Source of the DNA: Triplophysa rosa
Lineage: Eukaryota; Chordata; Actinopteri; Cypriniformes; Nemacheilidae
Assembly: GCF_024868665.1 (NCBI RefSeq)
Contig: NC_079898.1
Span: 23,470,296-23,534,295 of the forward strand
DNA length: 64,000 nt
Direction: 5' to 3'
The position numbers were made by a program, and so were the translations under genes. The notes under the pieces were generated by a model that searched no databases, was not told the DNA's origin, and worked only from the letters and a program-made list of their open reading frames with translations. This document shows positions 1 to 12,999 of the stretch, in pieces (positions within the stretch are counted from its first letter, which is position 1; every line of letters starts with the position of its first letter).

Positions 1-2090
1 GCACCTGTAACATCCATAAAACCTTTCCATTCTTTATTTGTAGTTAAAGTTCTTTAGACTATTAAATTACTACTTAACTCAGACTAATCTTAGTTCTTTT
101 GATAAGCCTTCCCTGAAAGTTTTTTTTTTTGAGACAAAAACAAGGTTCCATTTGGCATTTTTGCAAAAACCCATCTTTGGCACCTTTTACAGTGTGTTGA
201 AGAGTGACCGGTATAATAAAAATGCATGTCCCCATAGCAACTGAAGAAACTGAATTCTGCATTGAGGGTATGAAGGATGTTCAGTACATCCTATTGACAG
301 CCGAAAATATAATACTCTGAGGTTTTTTGCACATACACAGATACACAGATCAATAGTATGAGGTGTTTTAAATCTGAGTGAATTTGGTTGTGGCTTCCTG
401 TCAATCATTTAAATAACCAGAGGAAAACTGCTGTGTAAGGCACCACACGGCTGTGTAAACAAATCTGATGGATGTCAACTCAACTCACTTTTATTGTCAC
501 ATCACCACGTGTGGTGAGTGAAAGTCTTGGGTGCGTGCTCCATACAAGACTTTCAAGACTTGGATGTACGAACAAATCAATCTTATCAGATCAGATTATT
601 GTGTATATGAAAACTTGAGCTAAGCAATTCATATGATCTTTTTAAACAATAAGTATAGGAGAAATCTAACAGTGTCAGGGAAATAACAAAAAAATGTTTT
701 TCCTTTCTGAATATAAATCAGGTACATGAGTATAAATTTCTACATCAAAAACAGCACTCAGTCGTTCCATTCCTTGCATATAAAAAATGTTGTTGTCATT
801 TCTGTCGTTTGTTCATCTCCAAGCAACTAAAAACAACTCTAAAGGTTATTTTGTGTCTCATGGCTGTACAAGACCAGCCTTAACAGGATTTTTTTTAATG
901 AATCAAGGTAAAAAAACAGCACAATTATGGGCTGAAGTTCTTCTTGCCCGCTTTACTCATACGATACAATAAAACACAACACACTGACGTATATAAATTC
1001 ATGTCAAAAGAGGTTTTTTTAGATGTAACCTCATGCAAGAACCTCAAGAACCTCTTGCATATCAGTTTTATATGAAACTGCCATCCAATAGGTTTCAAGT
1101 CAAATTTTTCCTGAACACCAGTCATTAGATTTTATTCGCATACGCATAATATGGAAGAAATTTACTAATTTCTGGCTGTTTTCACTTGATCAAGCTCTGA
1201 TCTTCAACCTTAATATTAAACTCCCCATCATTTTGAATAGTATGTTCTCTGATTGTATCAGCTGCATGGCTAACATTTTGTTATAGACAGAAATCATTTT
1301 TAAAACATCAAAATCACAGTCTATCTATTATCAAAACCCAAAGAGAAAATGTATATTTTCCTGCTGAATGACCACATCCATCAAATGCTGTAATGTTTAT
1401 TTTATTACAGATCACAGATGTAAATATCACCTTTCTTCAGACTTCCAGAAGAGAAAAAGAACGGCGCTGATCTCTCTGCGAACACTCCTTGCTCCACATC
1501 TTTGTGACATTTAGAGAGTGACATTTGTCTACCATACACACTGTTGCTATTGTGATATTCCAGGCTTAAAGAATTTGGGCAGAAATGTGATTTTGTTTCT
1601 CCAATCCTGCAGTTTTCCGAATGTGTGAATATTGTGTGATATACCAATACCCCTTTTTGTACAGTGTATGCTTATTGCTAAAGCTGTATTCTGATAAGCA
1701 GAGATTGACACATTAATAAAAAAACTATGCTTAACCCTTTTATGCATTATGAAAACCTTAGTGACTATTAATTTATTTTTATTGCTTTAATGGTGTGACA
1801 AAATTAGAAAACAAGATTTTAACTCAAAACGTACTTTAATCTGAAAAGGTGTATACGATCATGCAACACTAGTGCCCCCACTAGTGGTTGATGTGCAGCT
1901 ATGCAATCAAAACCAATGCAAACGTATAGGGGTGACCTCTTTGTGAACGGGTTTCCACAATTCCTTATGAATATAATTTTCCATGTCTAACTAGTGGGAT
2001 TTTAGGTGACTGAATACAAATGGTAGGCTATTATGCTTTTTATCCAGTCAAACCTCAGCACTCCCATTCAATTGTATTTATAGGGCAGTC
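1..2090. other. Gene-free upstream DNA
   Basis: AT-rich sequence with only short open frames and no exon-like run flanked by splice sites. About 470-530 resembles, read on the minus strand, the AATAAA-plus-GAGTTGA-type tail of fish LINE/SINE elements. I recognise no gene; a distal 3' UTR of a gene outside the window cannot be excluded. Confidence 0.5.
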
Positions 2091-2600
2091 TTTCCCTCCC
2101 CATAATGGCGGCGCTGTTGACCTACGTTTAGTTGCGTGACGTCATGTATTACCTGAGCGCTGTAGATCCGGACGTTTTCACAAAGCTGCTTGTTACGTTT
2201 TCTAAGATGCTGTCTATTATGGGATTCCCATAGTCTGTGCTTTACACTCTTTTACAAACAATTTACACTCTTTTACAAACAAAACAAAAGGATTCAAACC
2301 GCTGTCGTTTGTGAGTTTGCGCTTTAAATATACTAGTTTGACTAGCTTAACTTCTTGGCGAAACTTTCAGGTGAAATCGGCATCGTCATCTTTGCTACTT
2401 TTTCAGTCGCTGTCACTATGGTTACGGGCGTTATTCGTGGATATTTCGAGAATAGAAAAGAGGCCTGACATCTGACAGAAGATTTCAGTGAAAACATCCC
2501 TAAATAAAACTATGCAGAGGGAGTGAGAGCAAACGCCGAGGGAGAGAGAGCGGGTTATTTACAACAACAAATCGATCTTGTTTGTCAGAAACACACTTTC
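2090..2600. promoter_or_regulatory. CpG-richer segment with CRE, possible promoter
   Basis: This stretch is richer in CpG than its surroundings. It has an ATGGCGGC motif near 2105 and a perfect cAMP response element TGACGTCA at 2137-2144. A direct repeat of about 20 bp (TTTACACTCTTTTACAAACA) lies at about 2240-2283. No open frame follows that I can assign, so it may be an orphan promoter, a first non-coding exon, or a transposon fragment carrying these motifs. Confidence 0.3.
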
Positions 2601-4120
2601 ATTTAACGTTACTTCAAGCGAGCGAAACTTTAATTGGATTTTTGCTAAACCGAAAGGCAAGTCAAGATAACATTAGATAAATGAAGGGCTTTATCAAGTG
2701 TACGGATCTCAGAATTTTATCAAGTGTAGCCTACTGATCTCAGGATCTCAGTATGATAATATGTCTCAGATGCTTCTTGCCATCAATAAAATGGGAATTC
2801 GAGATCGTTGACATACAGTAAGAGTATAGAATTATAATATGAATGTGGATGGCAAAACTCAGATTATTTTAGTGATTAGTTTAAATTCATATTCATCTCT
2901 GATGTTGGTGTCTTGGCAGACATACAGTCTTCATTCAATCTAATTACTGCTGTGAAAAAAGTGAGATCAGAAATATCATTTATAAAACGTATTTTGTCAT
3001 ATGTGTCAGTGTCAGAATGTTTGCTTGTCTATCACATCTGATTTTATAAATCCATCACTTCATTCTGAGGCTTGGATATGTTCAGTGCTTGTTTTCTAAA
3101 GGGCTTTTGGCTTTTCCTCCAACTCAGTTCATAGTTTTATCTTGAGTCGACAAGATAGTCGTGAGAGTTGTGCCACAAATCTGTTTAGCAGTTTTCCTAC
3201 CTTTTCTGCAACCCCTCTTTAATTTGAGTCTGGTAAATCCTCTGCCTCTCTGCTGTCGTGGGAGAGATCGGCTTTTGAGAACTGAGGACTGTTTCCATTT
3301 GATAAAGCTGCTGTTTCAGCTGAATGCTCTGCTTGTTTTGGTTTCAGCAGTAATGGTCCTTTTTTACTCTTGTTTAGTAGACTTCTGCCTGACGTTTTCC
3401 ACCGTGTGTGTACACCAGACTCTTTCCTAGACATTTTCTTGAGTGTGTGTGTCTGAAAACTCCACAGCAGTGTTTATATTCCAGGTGTTCATGTTTAATT
3501 TTCATAGGCTTTAATGTTAAATGGTCAAAAGAATTTATCTTTTTTTTATTTACATGGTGCGGCTTTATTATGCTGTTCATGCACCCAGCAGGCATAATTC
3601 TTTTTTTTCCCAATTAATTCAGAATTCGAACATTTACCTTAAACAACCCTTACAAAAATAAATTTGTTCCTGTGTACTATTGGTATACTTCTAAACTAAA
3701 AATAAGTATCACTCTGGTTTTTATGCACTTCTCTTAAAAGTGTACTTGGAGAGATAGAAACGTCTAAGTATATTTTGCTCAAACTTGTACTCAGTGTTTT
3801 GATGGAGATACTTCAGATGTACTTAGAGTGCAAATGATGAGCTATTCTTGCAGTATACTATAGAAGTATACTACAGAAAGTACATTTGTAAACTAAAATG
3901 TAAAGTAGTATTGAAATAGTATGCTTACACTACTACAAGTACAATGGTATCAGTATACTTACTACATAAAGTAAATTTAAAAATATACTTCAAATTTATT
4001 AAGTATACTTATAAAAGGCACTGAATGAAACGATCAGTGTTTTTGTGTTAGTTGTCAGTGTTGAGACCCAAAAGCATTGATGCATTTTTCATGAGTGATA
4101 TGTGTGTTCTACATCTCTAA
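2600..4120. other. Gene-free DNA with AGTATACTT-rich tract
   Basis: No coding signal. Between about 3655 and 4015 the palindromic word AGTATACT(T) and close variants recur many times on both strands, suggesting an old transposon or minisatellite. Confidence 0.4.
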
Positions 4121-4476
4121 GCGTGGGTTGCACCAACAAGGATTATGCTTAAATCTATTAAATCAATGTTTATTTAATAATTCCGTTGCACCAAACTGTA
4201 AACCTTGATTAAAAATAATCAAGTTTATATTTAAGATATCATTTGATCCAGGTTTTAATTTTGCAGTAAATCTAGATTAATTTTAATTCTGTTGCTCCAT
4301 TATTTTAAACTCTGATTTATCTCTCAGTTAGGGATTAATTTTAAACCAGCTACTGAGGAGGTTTAAATAATAACAAAAACACATTAAAATGTGCGGGAAA
4401 ATGATCAGAAACAGACACATAAGCGTCATGTTATGCTTCAGTGATGTGTTTATTGTAAATAAAAATGGAAATAAAT

Positions 4477-5446
4477 TAGGGCTGTCAACGTTAACGCGTT
4501 AACGCATGCGATTAATTTTTTCAAATTAACGCGTGAGAAAATATTTATCGCAATTAAATCAGCATCCGTTTGTTTTGACATCCTTTGTCTAGCGTTACAT
4601 TATATAATCACGCTCCTATTCGTGTACAGGCTTTTAAACCACTTAAGCGCGATTTGAAGCAGTTGCTTTGAGGCGTTCAATGAAGATAGACAGCTTCTAA
4701 ACTGTGGGACGCGGCAAAACGCAACGCGAGGTCCAGTCTGGTGTAAACAGTCACGGGCTGAAGGCTGCGTCGGTGAATCTCTGTCAGACAGCGCATCCGT
4801 GTTAAGTTCTCTTTCGTGCTTGAATGGATAAAACCACACAAGATTATGTCAGAAAGCCCGTTTTGTCTAGCATTTTCTTAAGCAAGACTTCAAAGTGTAA
4901 AATAAAATCTTAAATGAATGCAAAGAGTTGTGAAAATGGGAGTGCGGTGACGGTCAGATCTGCGAACTGAGACAGCTCTTAAAGGGGCCACGTTCTTAAA
5001 CGTGCTGCTGTGACTCCTGTCACTAATGTTAATCAAAGAACAAAATAAAAGAAGAAATCAATGTGATTTTGTAGCTTTAATGAGAATTCTTCTGCATTTA
5101 ATTTATAATTTAGCATTAAAGACTGTAAAGTGTTTGAGAACTTCCTTCAATTTCTGTATATTTCATGATAGCTCTCAATTATATTGTTGAATGGCTATAA
5201 TTAATGTTAAAATAATCAATTTAATAGAGACATCAGTTACAATACTAATATCAAAATGTTAGCTTTCATAAAATGATGCTGTTAAAGAAATATGTTGTTT
5301 CTACATCAATTTGAAGATTAAATGTGAAATTATTAAAATGTAAAAGTATATTTTAAAATATAATTGTTGTGTGCGATTAATCGTGATTAATCACAGAAAA
5401 ATGTGTGATTAATCCGATTATTTTTTTTAATCGATTGACAGCACTA
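4477..5446. mobile_element. hAT-like non-autonomous element with 8-bp TSD
   Basis: The left end reads TAGGGCTGTCAACG and the complement of the right end reads TAGTGCTGTCAATCG. The 8-bp target duplication AAATAAAT lies at 4469-4476 and 5447-5454. Inverted ends plus an 8-bp duplication fit the hAT superfamily. The 970-bp body has no transposase frame. It lies inside the Harbinger-like element and is therefore younger. Confidence 0.8.
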
Positions 5447-5502
5447 AAATAAATAAAACACCTCAGCACGAGTGAGGGCACGGTGGTTTGATAAACTGGG
5501 TG

Positions 5503-5703
5503 GCCGGTGTTGTATCAAAATCCTACTCCCCGTGACATTACGACTCCCCTACTTCTGATTGGTTCATTCACTTAGGATGCTGCGTTGTGATTGGTCTCTA
5601 TCTATAAATCCCGCCCCCACACCTAATCCTAACCCTAACCTTCGTAGGGGAAAACAGGGGAGTCGTAATCTCACGGGGAGTAGGATTTTGATACAACACC
5701 GGC
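5503..5703. repeat. 201-bp fold-back element, 48-bp arms
   Basis: The first 48 bases and the complement of the last 48 agree at all but one position (starting GCCGGTGTTGTATC). The spacer contains two GATTGGT (inverted CCAAT) motifs and a telomere-like CCTAACCCTAACC run near 5627-5640. It lies in the right part of the Harbinger-like element. No clear target duplication was found. Confidence 0.75.
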
Positions 5704-6189
5704 TAATCCATCATGGCGGACAAAATTAATCGCATATGACGGTTTAAATACAGGTTAAAATTTTAATCCACGATTTGTTCATCTCTGTTTAAAATTAAGT
5801 GGTGCAACGCAATTTGAATTAAATTAAAACTAGGATCAACAAACCCTAGATTAGCTCTAAACTCTGTTTACTTTAATACTTGTTGGTGCAACCCACCCTA
5901 AACCTTTGTTTCTCTCTTTGAAGTTTACGGCATCACAATTGTTTGAGTTTGTGTTTGTGTCTCATAGTGATTGTATTGGACCTTTCCTTTCAAAATAATT
6001 TTCTGTGCCTCATTTTAAATCCCCAAGAAATTGTTTATGCAAAATGAAAATTTTCATCTTGGATGTGTGGAAGCACAAATGAGATTTCAGAACTGGCGGA
6101 TGGCAAGATATTCAGTATAGAGCCACTTTGAATATAGATCTGTTTTTGTTAAAAGCTTTCTTATGAATGTTTTGTTCTTTGTCCGTGCT

Positions 6190-6480
6190 GGAATCTTGGC
6201 ATGTAGAAAGGACAGGTCACCCACCGGGACCATGCAAATTCCTCATTATTATGCTCTCCTGCGGATCGGAAGAGAGAGCAGAATCCGAACAGGTTGAGCA
6301 GGCAAATCATTTCCACAATGCCTCCTAGGGAGTGAGTCTGACAGAAGCTTGGTATGGATTACCATTCTAATGTCAAGACATCCTCTGCATCCTAATGGGG
6401 CTCTGTGGCAGTTCCCAATGTAATTATGAGAGGTTCAATCCGTAGTGCTGAGCTGGGATAGAGTGATGACATAAGAAGAG
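6190..6480. promoter_or_regulatory. Candidate conserved non-coding element
   Basis: Balanced-composition sequence without repeats or open frames, containing a POU octamer ATGCAAAT at 6232-6239 and homeobox-like TAAT words. It resembles vertebrate conserved non-coding DNA in texture only; conservation cannot be tested here. Confidence 0.25.
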
Positions 6481-6754
6481 CAAACGAATGACAGGAATGA
6501 GAATGTCAAACGGTAGCAGACAGACAGAAAGGGATCAAGGAGAAAAGAAAAAACAAATAAAGACATGTGTTAAACAACATCTGTGTTTCAACGTATTGAT
6601 CAACGGCTGTCAGACACTGTTTGAATAGATGTTAGGAGAGACAGAAAGATCATTGTTTTCTGATCTTTCTGAAATTCCGATTATCGATCTGATTTCAGAA
6701 TGGTGGAGAATCAGACCCCCTGACTTCAACGTCTTCAGTGTAAGAGATGTTTAC

Positions 6755-7156
6755 TTAAAGGGACAGCTCACCCAAAAATGAAAATTCTATCATTTACTCA
6801 CCCTCAAGTTGTTCCTAATCTGTATGAATTTCTTAGTTCTGCATCAATTTATTTGGAAGAATGCTTGAAACAGTTCTGCACCATTCACTAGTAGAAATGA
6901 CAATGGTAATCAAAAGTGCCCCAGAACTGTTTGCTTTCCTACATTCTTCAAAATATCTTCTTTTGTGTTCAACAGAACAAATAGTTTTATAAAGCAATTA
7001 TATGGTAGTCGATGGTAGCCTAAATCTGTTTGGTTACAAGCATTTTTCCAAATATCTTTCTCTCTGTTCATCAGAACAAAGACATTTATACAGATTTGGA
7101 ACAACTTGAGGGTGAGTAAATGATGGCAGAATTTTCTTTTTGAGTGAACTGTTCCA
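6755..7156. mobile_element. TTAA-type MITE (AGGGACAGCTCACC end)
   Basis: A member of the family ending TTAA-AGGGAYAGTTCACCC. TTAA is at 6755-6758; the two halves form a long inverted repeat around a centre near 6950. The right end stops at GAACTGTTCCAGG, so its outermost bases and TTAA are lost. Non-coding; frames inside are incidental. Confidence 0.75.
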
Positions 7157-7159
7157 GGA

Positions 7160-9730
7160 TGTGTTTCTGTCATTTTTTTTTGGCCTTATTGCTATCAACC
7201 ATTAAAGATTATATAGGATTAGGAACAGCAAATCTTGTGAGAGACGGCCTGGTCCCACAGGAATTCATAACTATTTTATGAGGTGGCTAATTAGCACTTA
7301 ATATTTAAACGACAAATCATGATACCACAATATCACAATAATTTGACAAAAGAAAAGCAAGCAATTTTGTGATGGAACTTTCATTGCCATCGTAACAAAG
7401 CTTTGAGAGTTTTTAAATTCCCGCTCCATCTTCTCAATCACCGTGTATTTTCTATATTCTTTGAATATCCATTATTTTCATAAATAAAATGGCACATCAA
7501 TCTAGTATCTTATCAGAGGAATTAAGAACATGAGTCAACTTGAACAGAAAGCCTATATGTCTTAAAATCTTGTCTGCTGCGTGTTGTCTGACATTTACTT
7601 GACCTTTACAAAGTCAAAGATCTTAGCTGTGCTGCTGGATATTATTCCCCTCTCTCGCTCCTATTTCCCGTGACCTGCTCTCACGCTTTCATCATCCTCA
7701 TGTGTGCTAACCTAAATCACTGTACAAAGGGCGAATCTTTACCAACAAAACAGAGTTTCATTTTTAGGTCACGGATCTGTTACAGGATCCACCCACCCAG
7801 GATATGTCCGTGGGTTCAAAAATAGCAAGACACGGCTGAAGGGAATAGAATGTAGAGGTCTTGAGACAATTCTTTTTTTAAGAACCACTGGCCTTGCACT
7901 GCAGACAAAAGATATTCTCAGCTGTTTGACAGTTTTCTTGCAGCTGTCCTGAAGTTGAGAACTGAATTAGTCTCAATCTGTGAGATTTTGTCTCCTGTCG
8001 ATCTTCGTGACAGTTTGTCGACAGGTCTGTGGTCCTCAGGCGTTCTGCGTGGATCAATCGTCTGCTCCAGACAGTGGTGTGAATGTGAAACAGTTGCTGT
8101 CGGTCTGTGAGTTTAAAGGAATGTTTTATATGCTTTTCATTTGATGGAGGGTTAGCGGAGCAGCTCTGTGGAAAAGACACGCTTGAAAACTTCAGTAGCG
8201 CATCATGTCACAAAAGATAAGAGGACAGATACTAATCCTTGTCTCGCACAGAGACAAGCAGTACTTTTATTCTATATTTTGAATATTTGTATGCCTTTCT
8301 GTAAATGTTTACATGTGTTTCTGTTTTTAATGTATGTGTGTTGCTACTCAAGATAAAAAAAATTCAGCCGTGCAATGACAATATAAAATACAAATAGATT
8401 CTATTTTCTATTCTACAACGTATTTTAAAGAGTAATGCAAACTGATTCTATTCAATTTTATTATGTAAAGACAAGAGAAATACAAATAGATTCTGTTTTC
8501 TATTCGATTCTGTTCTATTCTTTTCCCTTAGAAGTGTAAACACTGTGGATTAGGCACACACATATGGGATTTAATGACTAGAACAAAAAATGGCTGTAAA
8601 TTCTCTCTAATCATTGTTTTTTTAAATCCTTTCAGGTGCGCGATGTCATAAAACTCTTGAGACTCTTGATAGCAACATCAGAGAGCTTTGACCTGTCGGG
8701 GGCAGTGTGTCGGGAGTTTGAGGTGCTAATGGATTCAAGACAGGCGATAGATTGACGCCATCCCTGAGGATCCGGTAAAGGCTTTTCATGTAAGTCAGGC
8801 AGAGTCACAGAGGTGAGAAAAGAATAGATTGAGAGCAGGTGAGATCCTCCTGAAAAATAGTCCCACCCCTCAACTTTGTGTTGCTGTGCCAAGCTAGACA
8901 GGATGTCAGATAAACACGATGTCACATGATGTCCAATGTTTACAACCTATATGTATCCCAGACGAAAATGTTATTGCTCAGGGGTTGTCTTTCAAACCTC
9001 AGGAGATGTGATAACATTCCCAAATGTTTTATTTAAGTTTCAACTTAGGTATTTCAGGTAAAATTGATTAGAAAAAATAAAAATAGAAACAAATACTTTT
9101 TGTTAAACTACATCAGGATATACAGATTTGTTAAATTGTAGAGGTGAAATAATCTGGATTTGGGTCAATTTAATGAGAAATGTTTGAGTTCATATTAATC
9201 TTTAATAATATTGATTTTTGATTGCGTGATTTGGCAAATTCAAGTTCAGTTTATGACATTGAGATTTCTTGAAACTCTAATGAAGACATTTTTTGTGTAT
9301 GTTTTCTTCCTCGGGAGATATATTGGACATGAGACATAAGCAAAAGTTTCTGTTAAACTGTAACTTTTCTTATGGTATCATGCTGGTTTGGTATAGTATC
9401 AAAACTTTCATCATATGAACATATTTCTTTTTAAATTGACCCTCTTGTGTTGCACAGGAAAAACTCAAAGTATCCAATAGATTTTATAGCTTAAACATTT
9501 TTTGTTTTTAAAAGAAAGAGACATTTCATGTTGTATTTTACATTTACTCTGTATTAAAGAGCTGGCTGACATCCACCCACACTATTAGGAAAGGACAGTG
9601 ACACTGTAAAATCAATTCTGACCCCAAGATAAAAGTCTCAGTCTGAACCTGTGTGCCCAAAAATCTTTTACTAACCTCTTAGGCCACACGAGTGCTTGAA
9701 AATCTAGAGCTTTTTTTGTATATCTGGAGA
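7160..9730. other. Gene-free DNA
   Basis: No exon or gene recognised on either strand. The 100-residue minus-strand frame at 7878-8180 and the 97-residue frame at 8632-8925 lack family features and splice context. ATTCTATT-rich low-complexity sequence lies at about 8390-8520. Confidence 0.5.
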
Positions 9731-9890
9731 TTTCATTTTTGGGTGAACTATTCCTTAAAACTCTAACCCGCTCTCCCTGGTTGACGCGTGGGCGTGCTTG
9801 TTCTTCTCGCTCTGGCGGGTTGACGCGTGGGCGTGATTTTCTGGGAGAATTGGGACTAACTAGAAAAGTTGTTACTGAACGGATTTTCAT
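9730..9890. repeat. MITE end plus duplicated EGR-type motif
   Basis: 9735-9757 is a solo right end of the TTAA MITE family (TTTTTGGGTGAACTATTCCTT). Just downstream TTGACGCGTGGGCGTG occurs twice, with GCGTGGGCG at 9786-9794 and 9825-9833 (39 bp apart), the consensus bound by EGR-type zinc fingers. Likely a dispersed repeat fragment. Confidence 0.45.
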
Positions 9891-12000
9891 GTTCGTAAAA
9901 AACTTTCCGAAACCTATACGAACGCTGGGGGAGTGTATCGAGCACAGAAATACTCGTCATACTGTACGTCCAACTCGTTTTTTGACAAGTTGACCATGTC
10001 AAGCATGAGAAGACAGCACGTTTAACATTGTAACGAAGTCAGAATGCATGAAACACCGTTGCACATCCCCTTTAAACAATTTCAAAGTGACACCAAATTG
10101 GCAAGTGTTGAATATATTTGATCTAGTTAAATTAATATAGGCTTTGAAAATGGTTTGAAATATCTGGCACCATACATTTTTAAATAAGGTGCTTCAAATG
10201 GTTCTTCGTGTTTTTCTATGGCATTGTGAAGCACCTTTATGATGTAAGACTAAGCGGTAGTTTGTCACCCTACACTGTGTAACAGATCGTCCAATCATTT
10301 ATCACTAACAAATCACCAGTTATCCAAGACTAAATCTCAGAAAGAGATCACGCTTTTACCTTGACCTGAAAGTACATCACCAGATAAGAAATCAATTCAG
10401 CTCAGAGTGGATGGAGGAGATAAACCTGATGTAAAAAATAACTTGCGGTTCACTGGTAAACACCTCTGTAGTCCTCAACATTTGGCTTGCGTTATTAAGG
10501 CAGACAAGCTGACAGAATTGCCCGAGGCAAGTGTTATATTTTGCATTTTTTTTGGTCTTATTAGGTGAAAGCTATTTGCTTATTCAAATTATGACCCATT
10601 TCCATCAGTCATTATTCTGATGCAATGCATTTCAGCCAATTCTATAAAGACATTGTGATTATATAAACAAACAGTATACCGTAGGGTTTTGTGTGTGCAA
10701 TGTCCTACTAAAGCCCTGATGTATCACAGTTGAAGAGGAAATAGGAGAATGCCCTCAGGTTGTTGCTGTTCTGATCGGTCAGTGCTTTCTGAAAATTGTT
10801 GTTAAAAACAAAACAACAACCTTTGTGTCTAGTTAAAAACATAATATTTGGTGATACTGTTAACTCGATTTGTGTTGTCTTGTCCCTTTTATTTATTTAA
10901 CATACAACACAATACACACAATGATTTACTAACAAATTAAATTGTAAGATTTACTAAGAAATTAATAAAAGCATAAAGTAAATAGAAACGTTTGCTTTCG
11001 CCTCCTGTGTCTCATATATTTCTCCTGACAAAAAGATCCAGAAATTTCACAAATGTCCAAACTGAACTCAGATTGGTCAAGTTTGCAGTTAATAGTGAAC
11101 TTTGAAGATTTTACCCAAATCCAGATTTTTTAAACTTATTTTCCATTAATTTACACAGGGTTCGTACGGGTGCTGGAAATCCTGAACAGATATTGATTTT
11201 TAATGCAGTGTTTTCAAGGTTTTAAAAATGCTTAGATTTGGGATAAAGGGCTTGAAACTGCTTGAAATTAGTATGTGACAATAGTTCACTTTTTAGATCA
11301 AGTAATTGAAAAGTTCTTATAGCATTTTCCTTTCGCATTGAAAACATTGTGCTCGAGTCTCGCTTGCAGTAATTCTGCGCATGTGGCGGGTGGCTACACA
11401 TGAAGAGTTCACATGCAAAACCCTCTAAAAGCAACCTCCGTCAGAAATGAGATTATGATGTTTATTATAATTTGGGAATGTCATTTTAGGAAAAAATTTT
11501 AGCACAATATCATCACTTATTGTGATTAAGTATTTATACTGGAAAAGCATGAAAACACACATTGAAAGTACTTGAAAAGTGCTGGAATTTGACTTTGTAA
11601 AAGGTGTACGAACCCTTTTTACACGTCCATTCTCTTCATGTATTTTAACAATTGACTCATTTGTTTCTTTTTTTTTATAGAAACATCTGAGACTAAAGTG
11701 ATACCTAATGAAACACATCATTAAAAGATTTATAATTTAGAAAGCCATCTGTATGTGTAATATCCAATGCTAGTGGCACTTTAATATAAAATGTACTCTT
11801 GTCTTTTACATCAAATGTGTCTGATCGTTTGCTTCAAATGAATTCTTTGCGCTTATCAAGGCTCCCATATTTTCATGTTTGATGTTCTGTCACACAGTCT
11901 TGATTATGTGTAGCTTTCCTAAAATCCGCACTCTTCTAAATGAGAGGTGTGTTTAAATAGGAATGAAGCAAATTTCATGCTCGTGAAGAGGAAGCACTTC
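9890..12000. other. Gene-free DNA
   Basis: AT-rich sequence without recognisable genes. About 10150-10250 has a fragment of a GGTGCTTCAAATGGTTCTTC-type repeat related in wording to the element at 23.3-23.6 kb. Nothing else could be assigned. Confidence 0.5.
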
Positions 12001-12260
12001 CCTGATGAACACCTCCTCTGAAACCAGCTTTGATCTCTAGTCTGATTTGAAGGCTGGTACATCAACCTGGAAAAGGGCAGACCTGCCATCGTCTAAACCT
12101 AGCATGGCATTTTGGGCTTTGACGTAAATATTTCTGGGTATGTAGAAAAGGGGAGGACACGAGAGATGAACGGAGAGGGAATTGGGCCAGTGCGGTGTTT
12201 TTCCCCATAGAGGCTGGAGAAAATTCATTAAAATTCCAATTTCTCATAATTAGACTTTAT
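12000..12260. promoter_or_regulatory. Candidate conserved non-coding element
   Basis: Non-repetitive sequence ending in an AT-rich homeobox-like run (TTCATTAAAATTCCAATTTC near 12222). The overlapping minus-strand frames lack any domain. Proposed only from texture and position upstream of opn3. Confidence 0.2.
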
Positions 12261-12855
12261 ACAGTTGGTGTGCTGTAAACTGTGTGATCCGCATCTTATT
12301 GGAAGACAGAGACAAGACGAGCGAGAGAGAGAGAGAAAAAGAATAGATGCATGGATGTAATGACCCAGTTTCAAGAGATGTGACTCAGACGAGGGGAAGA
12401 AAGTCTTCTCTATGTAATCGCAGAAAACACATCATGTGAAACCGAATCATCAAGAGAGATTCACACGAGGACAACCTGAGCATCTGTTATTGACGCATGA
12501 AAAGCCACATGAAATTATAGATAAACAAGATGCAAAACATCCAGATTTCTATTTTCTACAAAGGTAGATGGAGATGTCATGCTTCTAAAAAGACCCACAT
12601 GATTTGTCCACTATAATCCAAGATTTGTTGCTGTAGATACAGTGTATTGCATTATTCTTTGAATTAAAATTATTTTTATGTACACATTCAATTAAGCTAA
12701 TAGCATTTACTTTCAGTCTTTAAATGTGCATGAGATTTGAGAGCTATGGCAGACTTTATTGTTTTGTTGTCTATATTGATTTTGATTACAAAGAAACATT
12801 TTTGAAAAGGCACAACGCTTTATTGCTTTTTTCTACTAACCATACATATATGTAT

Positions 12856-12985
12856 TAGAGCTGTCAAACGATTAATCACGATTAATCGTCTCCAGAATAA
12901 TAGTTTGTGTTTACACAATATATGTCTTTGTATAAATTTGGTATTTATAAACACAAAAACATACACATGTATACATATACCATTT
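12856..12985. mobile_element. hAT-like element end fragment
   Basis: Begins TAGAGCTGTCAAACGATTAATC, nearly the same end as the hAT-like element at 4477. Only one end is identifiable, so this is a truncated copy. Confidence 0.5.
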
Positions 12986-12999
12986 GATTAATTCACATC

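Larger units (their letters stand above)
4121..5898. mobile_element. Harbinger-like element, interrupted by two others
   Basis: The ends form a 20-bp terminal inverted repeat: 4121-4140 reads GCGTGGGTTGCACCAACAAG and the complement of 5879-5898 differs at one base. TAA stands directly outside both ends (4118-4120, 5899-5901), a 3-bp target duplication as made by PIF/Harbinger transposases. About 600 bp is its own AT-rich, non-coding sequence; the rest is a hAT-like element (4477-5446) and a fold-back element (5503-5703). It is a non-autonomous copy. Confidence 0.75.
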
